From Bradyrhizobium sp. AS23.2 (lineage in GTDB: Bacteria; Pseudomonadota; Alphaproteobacteria; Rhizobiales; Xanthobacteraceae): a stretch of DNA of 38,382 bases. This document shows positions 17,174 through 23,810 of this stretch, one piece after another. The first letter of the stretch is position 1; each line of letters begins with the position of its first letter. Below the pieces are notes generated by a model, which worked only from the letters and a program-made list of their open reading frames with translations, searched no databases and was not told the origin of the DNA. The position numbers were made by a program, and so were the translations under genes. The stretch is taken from contig NZ_LGHM01000072.1 of assembly GCF_001908185.1 (NCBI RefSeq), positions 1-38,382 of the forward strand. The letters are read 5' to 3'.

Positions 17174-17371
17174 AGTTCCTCCTGCCAGTATCGCCGCGCC
17201 GCCAGCCGGACGCGCGAAAAATGCCTCGCCATCGTGTTGAGACGCGGCAGGGAAGGAACCGGTTCGATTGGGGTTTCCGTGGGGCGCCGCTGCGGCGACA
17301 CCATGGCCGTGGAACACAACGTCGTCCCGCGGCCGAGTTAGGCCTCCGAAGTCGAGCCCAGAAGTAGAGCT

Positions 17372-17992
17372 TCAGATTAGCGTGGGCGAAACCTGGCCAA
17401 AGATGCGGCGGAGCAGATCGGTCACGTTGCGGGCACCGGCCTTCTTCAGGATGCCGGCGCGATAGCCCTCGATCGTCCGCGCGCTCAGATGCATGCGCCG
17501 GGCGATCTCCTTGTTGGTGAGGCCGGCTGCGAGGTGCTCGAGCACGTCGCCCTCACGCGCGGTCAGGGCTTCGCAGCCGGGCAGCCAGCGCTGCCGGCAC
17601 GAGGCGGGCTGCGCGGACTCGTCGATGGCGGCATCGATCCGGCCGACGACGTCGTGGCTACGGAACGGCTTCTCAATGAAATCGGCCGCGCCGCTCTTGA
17701 TCGCATCGACGGCCATGGCGATGCTGCCGTTCGCCGACGTCACAAGGACCGGCGCCATGCAGTTTTCCTCGCGCAAGCGCCTGAGCACGTCGAGCCCGGA
17801 GCGATCCGTCGGCATCTCCAGCAGCACGCAGGCCGGCATCCGTGCCTTCGCTTCCGACAACAACGATGCGCCGTCTGCAAAGCAGATCACGTCATAGGCG
17901 CTTTGTTGGAGCGCGGTCGAAAGTTGTTCGCGGGAGGCGGCGTCGGTGTCGATGACGAATACCTCGCCCTTGGAAAGCGTGTTCCCCGGCAT
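17372..17992 (-). CDS. FixJ/NarL-type response regulator with altered phosphorylation site
   Basis: A protein of 206 residues from ATG 17992; the preceding 18 codons look non-coding. The receiver domain (about 10-122) keeps the acidic pair (Asp15, Asp17 in VIDTD), Thr85 (LVTSANG) and Lys108 (IEKPF). The strand that should carry the phospho-acceptor Asp reads ACVLLEMPTDRSGLDVL, so Glu59 stands where Asp is expected and one residue appears to be missing before the MP turn. The LuxR-type HTH (about 142-200: LTAREGDVLEHLAAGLTNKEIA, then RTIEGYRAGILKKAGA) is intact. No sensor kinase is nearby. It probably works without phosphorylation or mimics the active state; this is inference. It is divergent from the AraC-type gene. 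Confidence 0.88.
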   Translation of the reverse strand: MPGNTLSKGEVFVIDTDAASREQLSTALQQSAYDVICFADGASLLSEAKARMPACVLLEMPTDRSGLDVLRRLREENCMAPVLVTSANGSIAMAVDAIKSGAADFIEKPFRSHDVVGRIDAAIDESAQPASCRQRWLPGCEALTAREGDVLEHLAAGLTNKEIARRMHLSARTIEGYRAGILKKAGARNVTDLLRRIFGQVSPTLI

Positions 17993-18127
17993 AATCCAGA
18001 TCCAGCAATGTATGCTCAAATGATCCGAGACGGCCGCGGGGCCCACCGCCCTGCTGCGCCGTCATGAGCACTGCATTCGCGCCGGTGCTTCGGTCTCCCC
18101 TATGTATGTCGCACCGAGTTCCCAGAT

Positions 18128-18156
18128 TTGACGGATCGGGACAGAAACTTTACATT
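18128..18156 (+). promoter_or_regulatory. Sigma70-type promoter of the AraC-family gene
   Basis: TTGACG (18128-18133) and TACATT (18151-18156) are separated by 17 bases, close to the housekeeping consensus. Transcription would begin near 18163, about 33 bases before ATG 18196, which argues for that start codon and against the GTG/ATG candidates upstream. The element overlaps two direct repeats that could be operator half-sites. Confidence 0.55.
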
Positions 18157-18164
18157 TCGGGACA
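18136..18164 (+). promoter_or_regulatory. Direct repeat TCGGGACA x2, 21 bp apart: candidate AraC-type operator
   Basis: TCGGGACA occurs at 18136-18143 and again at 18157-18164. The 21-bp period places both on the same helix face, as is usual for AraC-family sites. One copy is in the promoter spacer and the other follows the -10, so binding would be expected to repress the gene. Confidence 0.5.
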
Positions 18165-18195
18165 TCCGCGGGAATGGCAGGCAGAAGCGGTTCGC

Positions 18196-19233
18196 ATGGC
18201 CGACCTCATTCGCAGCGCAAGCTTGAGCTATTACCCGGAGGTCGCCCGGTCGGTCGGGCTCGACCCCAAACAGATGATGCGCAAGGTCAGGCTGCCACTG
18301 GCCTGCCTCGACGAGCCCGATACGCCCATTGCCGTCACAAGCATGCGTCGCCTGCTCGAATTGTCGGCAAAGTCTTCGGGTGCCGAAGATTTTGGCTTGC
18401 GCCTCGCCGAGCGCGGCGGACTCACCAATTTTGGAACGGTCGGCCTGATCGTGCGCGAACAGGCGACCGTCGGCGAGGCGATCGAAGCTTTCTCGCGCTT
18501 CATCCATGTCCATCACGACGGCATGCGGCTAGACGTCGCCCGCAACAAGCAGACCGTAACCATCACGGTGCATCTGCGCGGCAGTCAGCCGACCGCGCCA
18601 CGCCAGTCGATCGACATGGTGCTCGGCAGCGTCCACCGCATCATCCAGTCGTTGTTCGGCAGCGATTGGCGGCCGCTGGAGGTTCACCTGCGCTATCCGC
18701 CGCCGCACGACCGCAAGCGCTGTCGCGCGTTCTTCGGCTGCCGCGTGACCTTCAATGCCGATGACGACGCGATCCTGTTGTCGGCACACGACATGGAGCG
18801 CCGGATCCCGAGCGCCCATCCGCTGGTCGCGAGCTATCTGCGCAAGCGCATCGAGGCGATCGAAACGCGGCCGTCAAGCTGGGAGGAGAAGGTCGACGAG
18901 ATCGTCCGCATCCTGCTCGCAAACGGCGACTGCACGGTCGAGCGCGTGGCCGAGTACTTCGCGTGCACCCGCCGCACCATCCACCGTCATCTGGCCGAGG
19001 CCGGTACCAGCTTCTCGGCCATTCTCGACGCGCAGCGCGCCGATCTCGCGATCCAGTTGATCGACGATCCTGGCCGGCCGCTGGCCGGCATCGCCGCGCA
19101 GCTCGGATTCTCCGCGCAGAGCGCGATGGCCCGTTGGTTCCGCGGCCGCTTCGGCTGCACCATCACCGAATGGCGCCGGGGCATGCGGCCCCAGGCCAGG
19201 CCGGCCAAGGTGCCCGCGGCGACCGCGGCTTAG
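18196..19233 (+). CDS. AraC-family transcriptional regulator with arabinose-binding-like N domain
   Basis: The protein has 345 residues from ATG 18196; a longer frame reaches back to 18064, but the likely promoter lies inside that extension. The N-terminal part (MADLIRSASLSYYPEVARSVGLDPKQMMRKV...) is the PF12625-type ligand domain seen in OruR/ArgR-like and related regulators. The C-terminus has two HTH units: CTVERVAEYFACTRRTIHRHL, and RPLAGIAAQLGFSAQSAMARWF with TITEWRR. It likely senses a small molecule and regulates nearby or its own transcription. Its stop codon overlaps the nnrS stop by four bases on the other strand, leaving no room for a terminator. Confidence 0.9.
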   Translation: MADLIRSASLSYYPEVARSVGLDPKQMMRKVRLPLACLDEPDTPIAVTSMRRLLELSAKSSGAEDFGLRLAERGGLTNFGTVGLIVREQATVGEAIEAFSRFIHVHHDGMRLDVARNKQTVTITVHLRGSQPTAPRQSIDMVLGSVHRIIQSLFGSDWRPLEVHLRYPPPHDRKRCRAFFGCRVTFNADDDAILLSAHDMERRIPSAHPLVASYLRKRIEAIETRPSSWEEKVDEIVRILLANGDCTVERVAEYFACTRRTIHRHLAEAGTSFSAILDAQRADLAIQLIDDPGRPLAGIAAQLGFSAQSAMARWFRGRFGCTITEWRRGMRPQARPAKVPAATAA

Positions 19234-20441
19234 CGTGTCGCGGCGGGCACCCCCATGATGGCCAATGCGCGCCGGCGGCTACCGGCGAGCAGCGGTCCGA
19301 ACGCGATGGCAAAGCCAAGGAAAGCGACGACCCAGCCGCAGGCCGCAATGTGCAGCAGCGCATCACTATGCGCAGGCAGCACGACAGCTGCAACCCGCGC
19401 CAGCGCAGCGACGATGATCGCGACGTAGATGCCTTGCGTCGCGGGCGAGGCGGTCAGCGCCTGTCCGGTATGACCGAGGCTCGCACGTGTCATCACCGCG
19501 AGCGTCATGGTTCCGGCCGCGCCCGCCATCCAGGCATGAATGCCCGCGCTCGGCGGCAACGCGCCGAAGACGGCCGCGGCATGCAGCAGGAAGCCGAGCG
19601 GCACGAAGGCGTAGCCGACATGCAGGATCAGGAGCAGCCGCTCTCGCGAGGTGCGGTCGCCGGCCCAGCGCGCAAGCCGCACCAGGTGCAGGACACCGAC
19701 AAGCGCCGTCACCACGCCGGTGATGGTGTTCAGCGGCGCCGCGATCCATGAGATGAGCGCGATCGCGCTGCATCCGATCACCGCGCCGTCAAAGCGCCCG
19801 AACGGCACCGGCAGGCGGCCGGGATTGAACTTGACCAGCCAGTTGCGGGTGAAGCTCGGGATGATGCGGCCGCCGATCAGCGCAATCAGCAGCACGACCA
19901 CGCCGATGCCGACGCGGATGCTGACATCAGCCGCGCCCTCGAAATGCGCTTCGAGATGAAAGGCGACGTTGCCCGCCAGCAGCACGAGCATCAGGACCAC
20001 CACGGGCAGGTTGCGCCAATTGCCGCCCGCGATGATCTCGCGCGTCGCGGCGGCGACGACCAGGGTCAGGAAGGCAGCATCGACGACAAGCGCAAACGTC
20101 CACCCGATATCCGCCGACAGCGTCACGGCAATGCGCCCGGCCAGCCAGACCACCAGCAGCGCCCCCAGCGAGGTGCCCTGGATCGGCAGCCGCCCGGTCC
20201 AGTTCGGGATCGCCGTGAACAGGAACCCCGTGATCACCGCCGGCAGGAAGCCATAAAGCATTTCGTGGACGTGCCAGTCGCGCGGCGCGAAGGCGGAACT
20301 CACCGACAATTCGCCATAGAACATCGGCAGCCAGGCCAGAATCGACAGCCCCGCCTGGATCGCAGCCAACAGGAAAAAGGGCCGAAAGCTGTTCGCAAAC
20401 AGCGGCCAGCCCTGAAAGTTACGGGATCGGGCGCCAGCCAT
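19230..20441 (-). CDS. nnrS: NnrS family membrane protein
   Basis: A 403-residue polytopic inner-membrane protein with about twelve hydrophobic helices. ATG 20441 has AGGAG nine bases upstream, and the N-terminus FQGWPLFANSFRPFFLLAAIQAG is typical of NnrS. Conserved histidines are visible in RDWHVHEMLYGFLPAVITGFLFTAIPNWTGR, in GIHAWMAGAAGTMTLAVMTRASLGHTG, and in GNVAFHLEAH. NnrS proteins bind haem and copper and protect cells from NO and related stress during denitrification. The gene is divergent from nnrR, with a perfect TTGCG-N4-CGCAA box between them. Confidence 0.93.
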   Translation of the reverse strand: MAGARSRNFQGWPLFANSFRPFFLLAAIQAGLSILAWLPMFYGELSVSSAFAPRDWHVHEMLYGFLPAVITGFLFTAIPNWTGRLPIQGTSLGALLVVWLAGRIAVTLSADIGWTFALVVDAAFLTLVVAAATREIIAGGNWRNLPVVVLMLVLLAGNVAFHLEAHFEGAADVSIRVGIGVVVLLIALIGGRIIPSFTRNWLVKFNPGRLPVPFGRFDGAVIGCSAIALISWIAAPLNTITGVVTALVGVLHLVRLARWAGDRTSRERLLLILHVGYAFVPLGFLLHAAAVFGALPPSAGIHAWMAGAAGTMTLAVMTRASLGHTGQALTASPATQGIYVAIIVAALARVAAVVLPAHSDALLHIAACGWVVAFLGFAIAFGPLLAGSRRRALAIMGVPAATR

Positions 20442-20503
20442 GGGGCAACTCCTGTGAATTCGGACCGTTGTCTGGAAAAATACTGCCGCCCGGCCGGCCC
20501 GTT

Positions 20504-20517
20504 TTGCGCTATCGCAA
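20504..20517. promoter_or_regulatory. NnrR/FixK2-type box between nnrS and nnrR
   Basis: TTGCGCTATCGCAA is a perfect palindrome in its arms (TTGCG-N4-CGCAA, extendable to TTTGCG/CGCAAA). It fits both the NnrR-type site and the looser FixK2 consensus TTG(A/C)-N6-(T/G)CAA. Its centre is 69 bp from the nnrS start and 59 bp from the nnrR start, so class-II activation at about -41 would leave short leaders on both sides. Confidence 0.8.
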
Positions 20518-20569
20518 ACTATCGGACGATTGCAGGTGCCATCACACTCCCGAGCGCCAAGGAGGCAGA

Positions 20570-21280
20570 ATGGCCAAGGTCGACACATCGCTGGTTGCGC
20601 GTTTGCCGCTGTTTGGGGGTGTCAAGCCGGAGGACCTCGACGAGATCCTGCGCGAGGCCCGCTCGGCGCGCTATCCCAAGAACAGTGCCATTTTCGAGCA
20701 GGGCGCGGACGCGCAATCCTTCTTCCTGCTGCTGCACGGCCACGTCCGCGCGGCCAAGACCACGCCGACCGGCGAGCAGATCGTGGTGCGCTATGTCGCC
20801 CCCGGCGAGACGTTCGGACTCGCGATGGCGATCGGAGCCGCGCATTATCCGGCGACTGCGATGGCGGTCGATGACAGCGTCGTGCTGATCTGGCCGACCT
20901 CGGCCTGGCCACGGCTGATCGAGCGGTTTCCGGCCCTTGCCGCCAACACACTTCAGACCGTCGGCACGCGGCTACAGGAGAGCCACACCCGCATCCTCGA
21001 GATATCGACCCAGCAGGTCGAGCAGCGCGTCGCGCATGCGCTGCTGCGGCTCGCCAAACAGTCCGGCAAGAAACTCGATCGTGGCATCGAGATCGACTTC
21101 CCGATCAGCCGCCAGGACATCGCCCAGATGACCGGAACCACGTTGCACACCGTCAGCCGCATCCTCAGCGGCTGGGAACAGCAGGGCCTCGTCGAGAGTG
21201 GCCGCCAGCGCATCATCCTGCGCGATCCACACAGGATCGTCGTGCTGGCAGAGCGGACGGTGGACAGCGGCCCGGCGTGA
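20570..21280 (+). CDS. nnrR: Crp/Fnr-family regulator, NnrR type
   Basis: A 236-residue regulator beginning at ATG 20570 with AAGGAGG five bases before it. It has a cyclic-nucleotide-type beta-roll (about 10-125: IFEQGADAQSFFLLLHG, GETFGLAMAIG), a long dimer helix, and an HTH with PISRQDIAQMTGTTLHTVSRILSGWEQQG (about 178-206). The recognition helix reads HTVSR instead of the ETxSR of Fnr/FixK. The protein contains no cysteine, so it cannot carry an Fnr-type Fe-S cluster; NnrR/Dnr proteins are thought to sense NO, probably through haem. It should activate nirK, nnrS and other NO-linked genes. The divergent partner nnrS and the shared box support the assignment. Confidence 0.9.
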   Translation: MAKVDTSLVARLPLFGGVKPEDLDEILREARSARYPKNSAIFEQGADAQSFFLLLHGHVRAAKTTPTGEQIVVRYVAPGETFGLAMAIGAAHYPATAMAVDDSVVLIWPTSAWPRLIERFPALAANTLQTVGTRLQESHTRILEISTQQVEQRVAHALLRLAKQSGKKLDRGIEIDFPISRQDIAQMTGTTLHTVSRILSGWEQQGLVESGRQRIILRDPHRIVVLAERTVDSGPA

Positions 21281-21316
21281 GATCGGCTTGCGGCGTTACT
21301 TCTGTCCGTGACATAG

Positions 21317-21360
21317 GGGTGAGGGACGCTTCCGCTTGCGGCGAAAGCTCGCCCTCACCC
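21317..21360. terminator. Hairpin between convergent nnrR and DUF1858 genes
   Basis: GGGTGAGGG (21317-21325) and CCCTCACCC (21352-21360) form a perfect 9-bp stem around an imperfect inner hairpin, 36 bp after the nnrR stop and 38 bp before the DUF1858 stop. The sequence resembles repeat family D (GGGTGAGGG / CCCTCACCC also occurs near 31915-31970). No T-run follows. Confidence 0.5.
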
Positions 21361-21398
21361 GGGACTCCGCGCGCGCCCCGCGCGGACTCCAACCCGCC

Positions 21399-21596
21399 TC
21401 ACGCCGGCACGCATTCGCACAGCGCGGCGAGGAATTTATCGCGGTCGATGCCATGCTCGCGGCAGGCGTCTTCCACCGTGTGGAAGGTTGCGATCGGACA
21501 GCCGACGCAGGCCATCCTGAAGGCAAGGAACACGCGGATCGTGTGCGGCGCCGTACGCATGATGTCATCGACCAGATCGTCGGATCGGAAAGGCAT
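21399..21596 (-). CDS. DUF1858 small redox-disulfide protein
   Basis: A 65-residue protein starting at ATG 21596 (AGGGAG seven bases before it). It matches DUF1858 ('hybrid cluster protein-associated redox disulfide domain'): DDLVDDIMRTAPHTIRVFLAFRMACVGCPIATFHTVEDACREHGID. The CxxC pair is Cys30/Cys33; Cys45, Cys60 and Cys62 add three more. Function is not established, but members occur near anaerobic respiration and NO-detoxification genes. A TTG-N8-CAA box lies 55 bp upstream of the start, placing it in the same low-oxygen regulon as its neighbours. It is downstream of hemN on the same strand but separated by a large repeat. Confidence 0.85.
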   Translation of the reverse strand: MPFRSDDLVDDIMRTAPHTIRVFLAFRMACVGCPIATFHTVEDACREHGIDRDKFLAALCECVPA

Positions 21597-21644
21597 GGGC
21601 AACTCCCTTCCGAAATGACGATAGCCGAGCGGGGCGCGATCTCT

Positions 21645-21658
21645 TTGTTGAAGCGCAA
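21645..21658 (-). promoter_or_regulatory. FixK2/NnrR-type box upstream of the DUF1858 gene
   Basis: TTGTTGAAGCGCAA fits TTG-N8-CAA, with the right half GCGCAA identical to the box before nirK. The centre is 55 bp from ATG 21596, consistent with activation at -41.5 and a leader of about 14 bases. Confidence 0.6.
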
Positions 21659-21671
21659 GCTGGGGCAAAGT

Positions 21672-21839
21672 CGTCATTCCGGGGCACGCCACCGAACTCG
21701 GGTTTACCCGAGTTCGGCAGACTTGAAGATCCAAGTCGGCAATAGCCGACTTGGATGGCGTGACCCCGGAATCCATCGCGCTGCGGATGACGTGGAGCAA
21801 TGGATTCCGGGCTCGCGCTGCGCGCGCCCCGGAATGACG
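21672..21839. repeat. Complex palindromic repeat, family C (CGTCATTCCGGGGC ends)
   Basis: The outer arms CGTCATTCCGGGGC and GCCCCGGAATGACG are perfectly inverted over 14 bp. Inside are two perfect hairpins: CCGAACTCGGG-ttta-CCCGAGTTCGG (21692-21717) and ATCCAAGTCGGC-aata-GCCGACTTGGAT (21729-21756). A short relative is at 33806-33837. It lies between the hemN stop and the DUF1858 promoter and probably insulates the two. Confidence 0.8.
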
Positions 21840-21851
21840 GGAGGAGAGACC

Positions 21852-23204
21852 TCACACCGCCCGGCTGTGCAACTGCTTCGCCGTATCGAGATGCGCATCG
21901 AAGGCGGCGGCGACGCTACGCACCAGGAAGCGCGAGTCGTTCGCGACCGCGAGGCGGTCGCCGTCCAGTCTCACGACACCGTCCGAGATCAGCGGCTTCA
22001 GGCGCGACGCCGACTTCAGCATCGCCTCCGCCTCTGCGCCATGGCGCGCGCAGATGTCGCCGAGATCGGCGCTGAATTCGCACATGATGCGCTCGATGAT
22101 GTCGGCGCGCAGGCGGTCGTCGTCGGTGAGGCCATAACCCTTCGCGATAGCGAGACGGCCGGCGGCGATGCTCTGCGAATAGGGGGCGATCTGCACCTCG
22201 TTCTGGACATAGCCTTGCGGCAGACGGCCGATTGCGCTTGCGCCGAAGCCGAGCAGGACCTCGCCTCTGTCGATGGTATAGCCCTGGAAATTACGCCGCA
22301 GTGTCCGATCCTCGAAGGCCACCGCCATGGCATCGTCGGGACGCGCGAAATGGTCGAGCCCGATCTGCACGTAGCCGGCCTCCTTCAACGCATTGGCGAT
22401 CGCACAGGCCTGGTCGTGACGCGCAAGGCCGTCGGGCAGATGGTTTTCGTCGATCATGCGCTGGTGCTTCTTGAAGGTCGGCACATGCGCGTAGCCGAAC
22501 ACCGAGAAGCGGGCCGGCGCGAGCTCAAGCGAACGCCGCACGGTATCAAGGCACGAAGCGACGGTCTGGTGCGGCAGCCCGTAGATCAGGTCGAAATTGA
22601 TCCCCTTGATGTCGGCGCGCTGGAGCATATCGACCACGGAAGCAGTCTGTTCGAAGCTCTGCACGCGATTGATCGCTCGCTGCACGACGGGATCGAAACT
22701 CTGCACCCCGAGGCTCGCGCGATTGACGCCGGAGAGCCGCATCGCCTCGACCATGTCGGCGGTCAATGTTCGCGGATCGATCTCGACCGCGATCTCGGCC
22801 GACGGCAGCACGAAGAACGCGTGACGCATCGCTGCCATCAACTCGGCAAAGGCCTCCGGCGCCATGATCGTCGGCGTGCCGCCGCCGAAATGGATGTGCT
22901 CCACCTTGATGCGGCGGCCGATGGTTTCGGCGACCTGCGCGATCTCGCTGCGCAGAGTGCGCTGATAGGCCGCGATCAGCCCGTCGCGGCGGACGATCTG
23001 GGTATGGCAGCCACAATACCAGCACATCTCACGGCAAAACGGCACGTGCAGATAAAGTGACGCGCTGGCTCCCGAGGGAAGCTCGGCCAGCCATCGGGCG
23101 TAAGTGTCGGCGCCGATCGCCGGCGAGAAGTGCGGCGCGGTCGGATAGCTCGTGTAGCGCGGCAGGCGTTCTTCGCCATAGCTCGCTGCGAGATCAGTCC
23201 TCAT
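21852..23204 (-). CDS. hemN: Oxygen-independent coproporphyrinogen III oxidase
   Basis: A 450-residue cytosolic radical-SAM enzyme that decarboxylates coproporphyrinogen III to protoporphyrinogen IX without oxygen, supplying haem under anoxia. The 4Fe-4S ligands are Cys57, Cys61 and Cys64 in CREMCWYCGC. Other marks are the N-terminal LPRYTSYPTAPHF, the SAM-binding HFGGGTPT, VEIDPR, LGVQSFDP, GINFDLIYGLP, and the HemN C-terminal domain (YTIDRGEVLLGFGASAIG). Length and motifs fit true HemN rather than HemW. The promoter region contains a FixK2-type box shared with the divergent small gene, as expected for a haem gene induced at low oxygen. Confidence 0.95.
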   Translation of the reverse strand: MRTDLAASYGEERLPRYTSYPTAPHFSPAIGADTYARWLAELPSGASASLYLHVPFCREMCWYCGCHTQIVRRDGLIAAYQRTLRSEIAQVAETIGRRIKVEHIHFGGGTPTIMAPEAFAELMAAMRHAFFVLPSAEIAVEIDPRTLTADMVEAMRLSGVNRASLGVQSFDPVVQRAINRVQSFEQTASVVDMLQRADIKGINFDLIYGLPHQTVASCLDTVRRSLELAPARFSVFGYAHVPTFKKHQRMIDENHLPDGLARHDQACAIANALKEAGYVQIGLDHFARPDDAMAVAFEDRTLRRNFQGYTIDRGEVLLGFGASAIGRLPQGYVQNEVQIAPYSQSIAAGRLAIAKGYGLTDDDRLRADIIERIMCEFSADLGDICARHGAEAEAMLKSASRLKPLISDGVVRLDGDRLAVANDSRFLVRSVAAAFDAHLDTAKQLHSRAV

Positions 23205-23289
23205 GTCCTACCCATTCGTAAATCGATGCCGCGCAGGGCCGCGGCAAATCCCGGATGGCATTGGATTACCCGTTTTCGGACCGGCGACC

Positions 23290-23303
23290 TTGCGCTTGCT
23301 CAA
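23290..23303. promoter_or_regulatory. FixK2-type box between hemN and the small membrane protein gene
   Basis: TTGCGCTTGCTCAA fits TTG(A/C)-N6-(T/G)CAA. Its centre is 92 bp from the hemN start and 67 bp from the small gene's start, so it could drive one or both divergent promoters. Confidence 0.65.
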
Positions 23304-23363
23304 AGTCTGAGCGCCGGATTGGGCCCACGGTCACGTTTAGTCATTGCCCCCTGGAGATAGGCC

Positions 23364-23570
23364 ATGGCGTCGTTCGCGCTCGATCTCGTTCTCTGGCTTT
23401 CCGGCGTTCGCGGCCATATCCCGCGCCTTGACGATTTTCGTCCCGTCCCTGCCGCGCCCACCGCTGGCATCGGTTATATCGTGCGCGCCCTGGCGATCAT
23501 GGCCACCGTGTTTGCCGCGCTGTCGCTTGCGATCTGGGGCACGGTCTGGATTGCGATCCAGCTGCTCTAG
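23364..23570 (+). CDS. Small single-helix membrane protein, unknown function
   Basis: A 68-residue protein with GGAGATAG seven bases before ATG 23364. The N-terminal part (ALDLVLWLSGVRGHIPRLDDFRPVP) is amphipathic and the C-terminus is one hydrophobic helix (about 37-66, IVRALAIMATVFAALSLAIWGTVWIAIQLL split across its centre). I do not recognise a family. The position between hemN and nirK and the upstream FixK2-type box suggest expression under low oxygen. It could accompany a membrane-bound respiratory complex; this is a guess. Confidence 0.7.
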   Translation: MASFALDLVLWLSGVRGHIPRLDDFRPVPAAPTAGIGYIVRALAIMATVFAALSLAIWGTVWIAIQLL

Positions 23571-23611
23571 TTGACGCATCCATTCATTTACAATTCAACG
23601 CAGCTGAACAT

Positions 23612-23686
23612 GCGAACGATTTGCCGCTGTTGCGACTGACGTCGCACGACGTGCGGTGATGTCGTTCGCACCGCCGAATCTTCGGC
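23612..23686. promoter_or_regulatory. Cluster of overlapping inverted repeats upstream of nirK
   Basis: Four palindromes are packed together: GCGAACGA / TCGTTCGC (23612-23619 and 23662-23669), TGCGAC-tgac-GTCGCA (23631-23646), CGCAC-gac-GTGCG (23643-23655) and GCCGAA-tc-TTCGGC (23673-23686). No gene is present in 23571-23810, and the cluster lies upstream of the nirK Fnr-type box. It may be a second regulator's site or the 3' structure of the preceding small gene. Confidence 0.4.
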
Positions 23687-23728
23687 AAATCTCTTAAGGA
23701 TTTTACCGGAGGCGAATCCGGCAAAAGC

Positions 23729-23742
23729 TTGTCGCAGCGCAA
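23729..23742 (+). promoter_or_regulatory. FixK2/NnrR-type box upstream of nirK
   Basis: TTGTCGCAGCGCAA fits TTG-N8-CAA. The centre is 75 bp from ATG 23811; activation at -41.5 would start RNA near 23777 and leave a leader of ~34 bases with the GAAGGA ribosome-binding site. Confidence 0.65.
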
Positions 23743-23810
23743 ACACTCTTGCCGAGATCGGCGCACACTGCATCCGTCATCAAAACCCTTTCACATGAAG
23801 GATGCTTCCG

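Noticed and set aside
18064..18195. Upstream start of the AraC-type gene
   Set aside because: A good -35/-10 pair and operator-like repeats lie inside this stretch, so it should be untranscribed or untranslated leader.
21336..23060. 574-residue open frame on the plus strand over hemN and DUF1858
   Set aside because: It is antisense to two well-supported genes, runs through a palindromic repeat, and has shadow-like composition.
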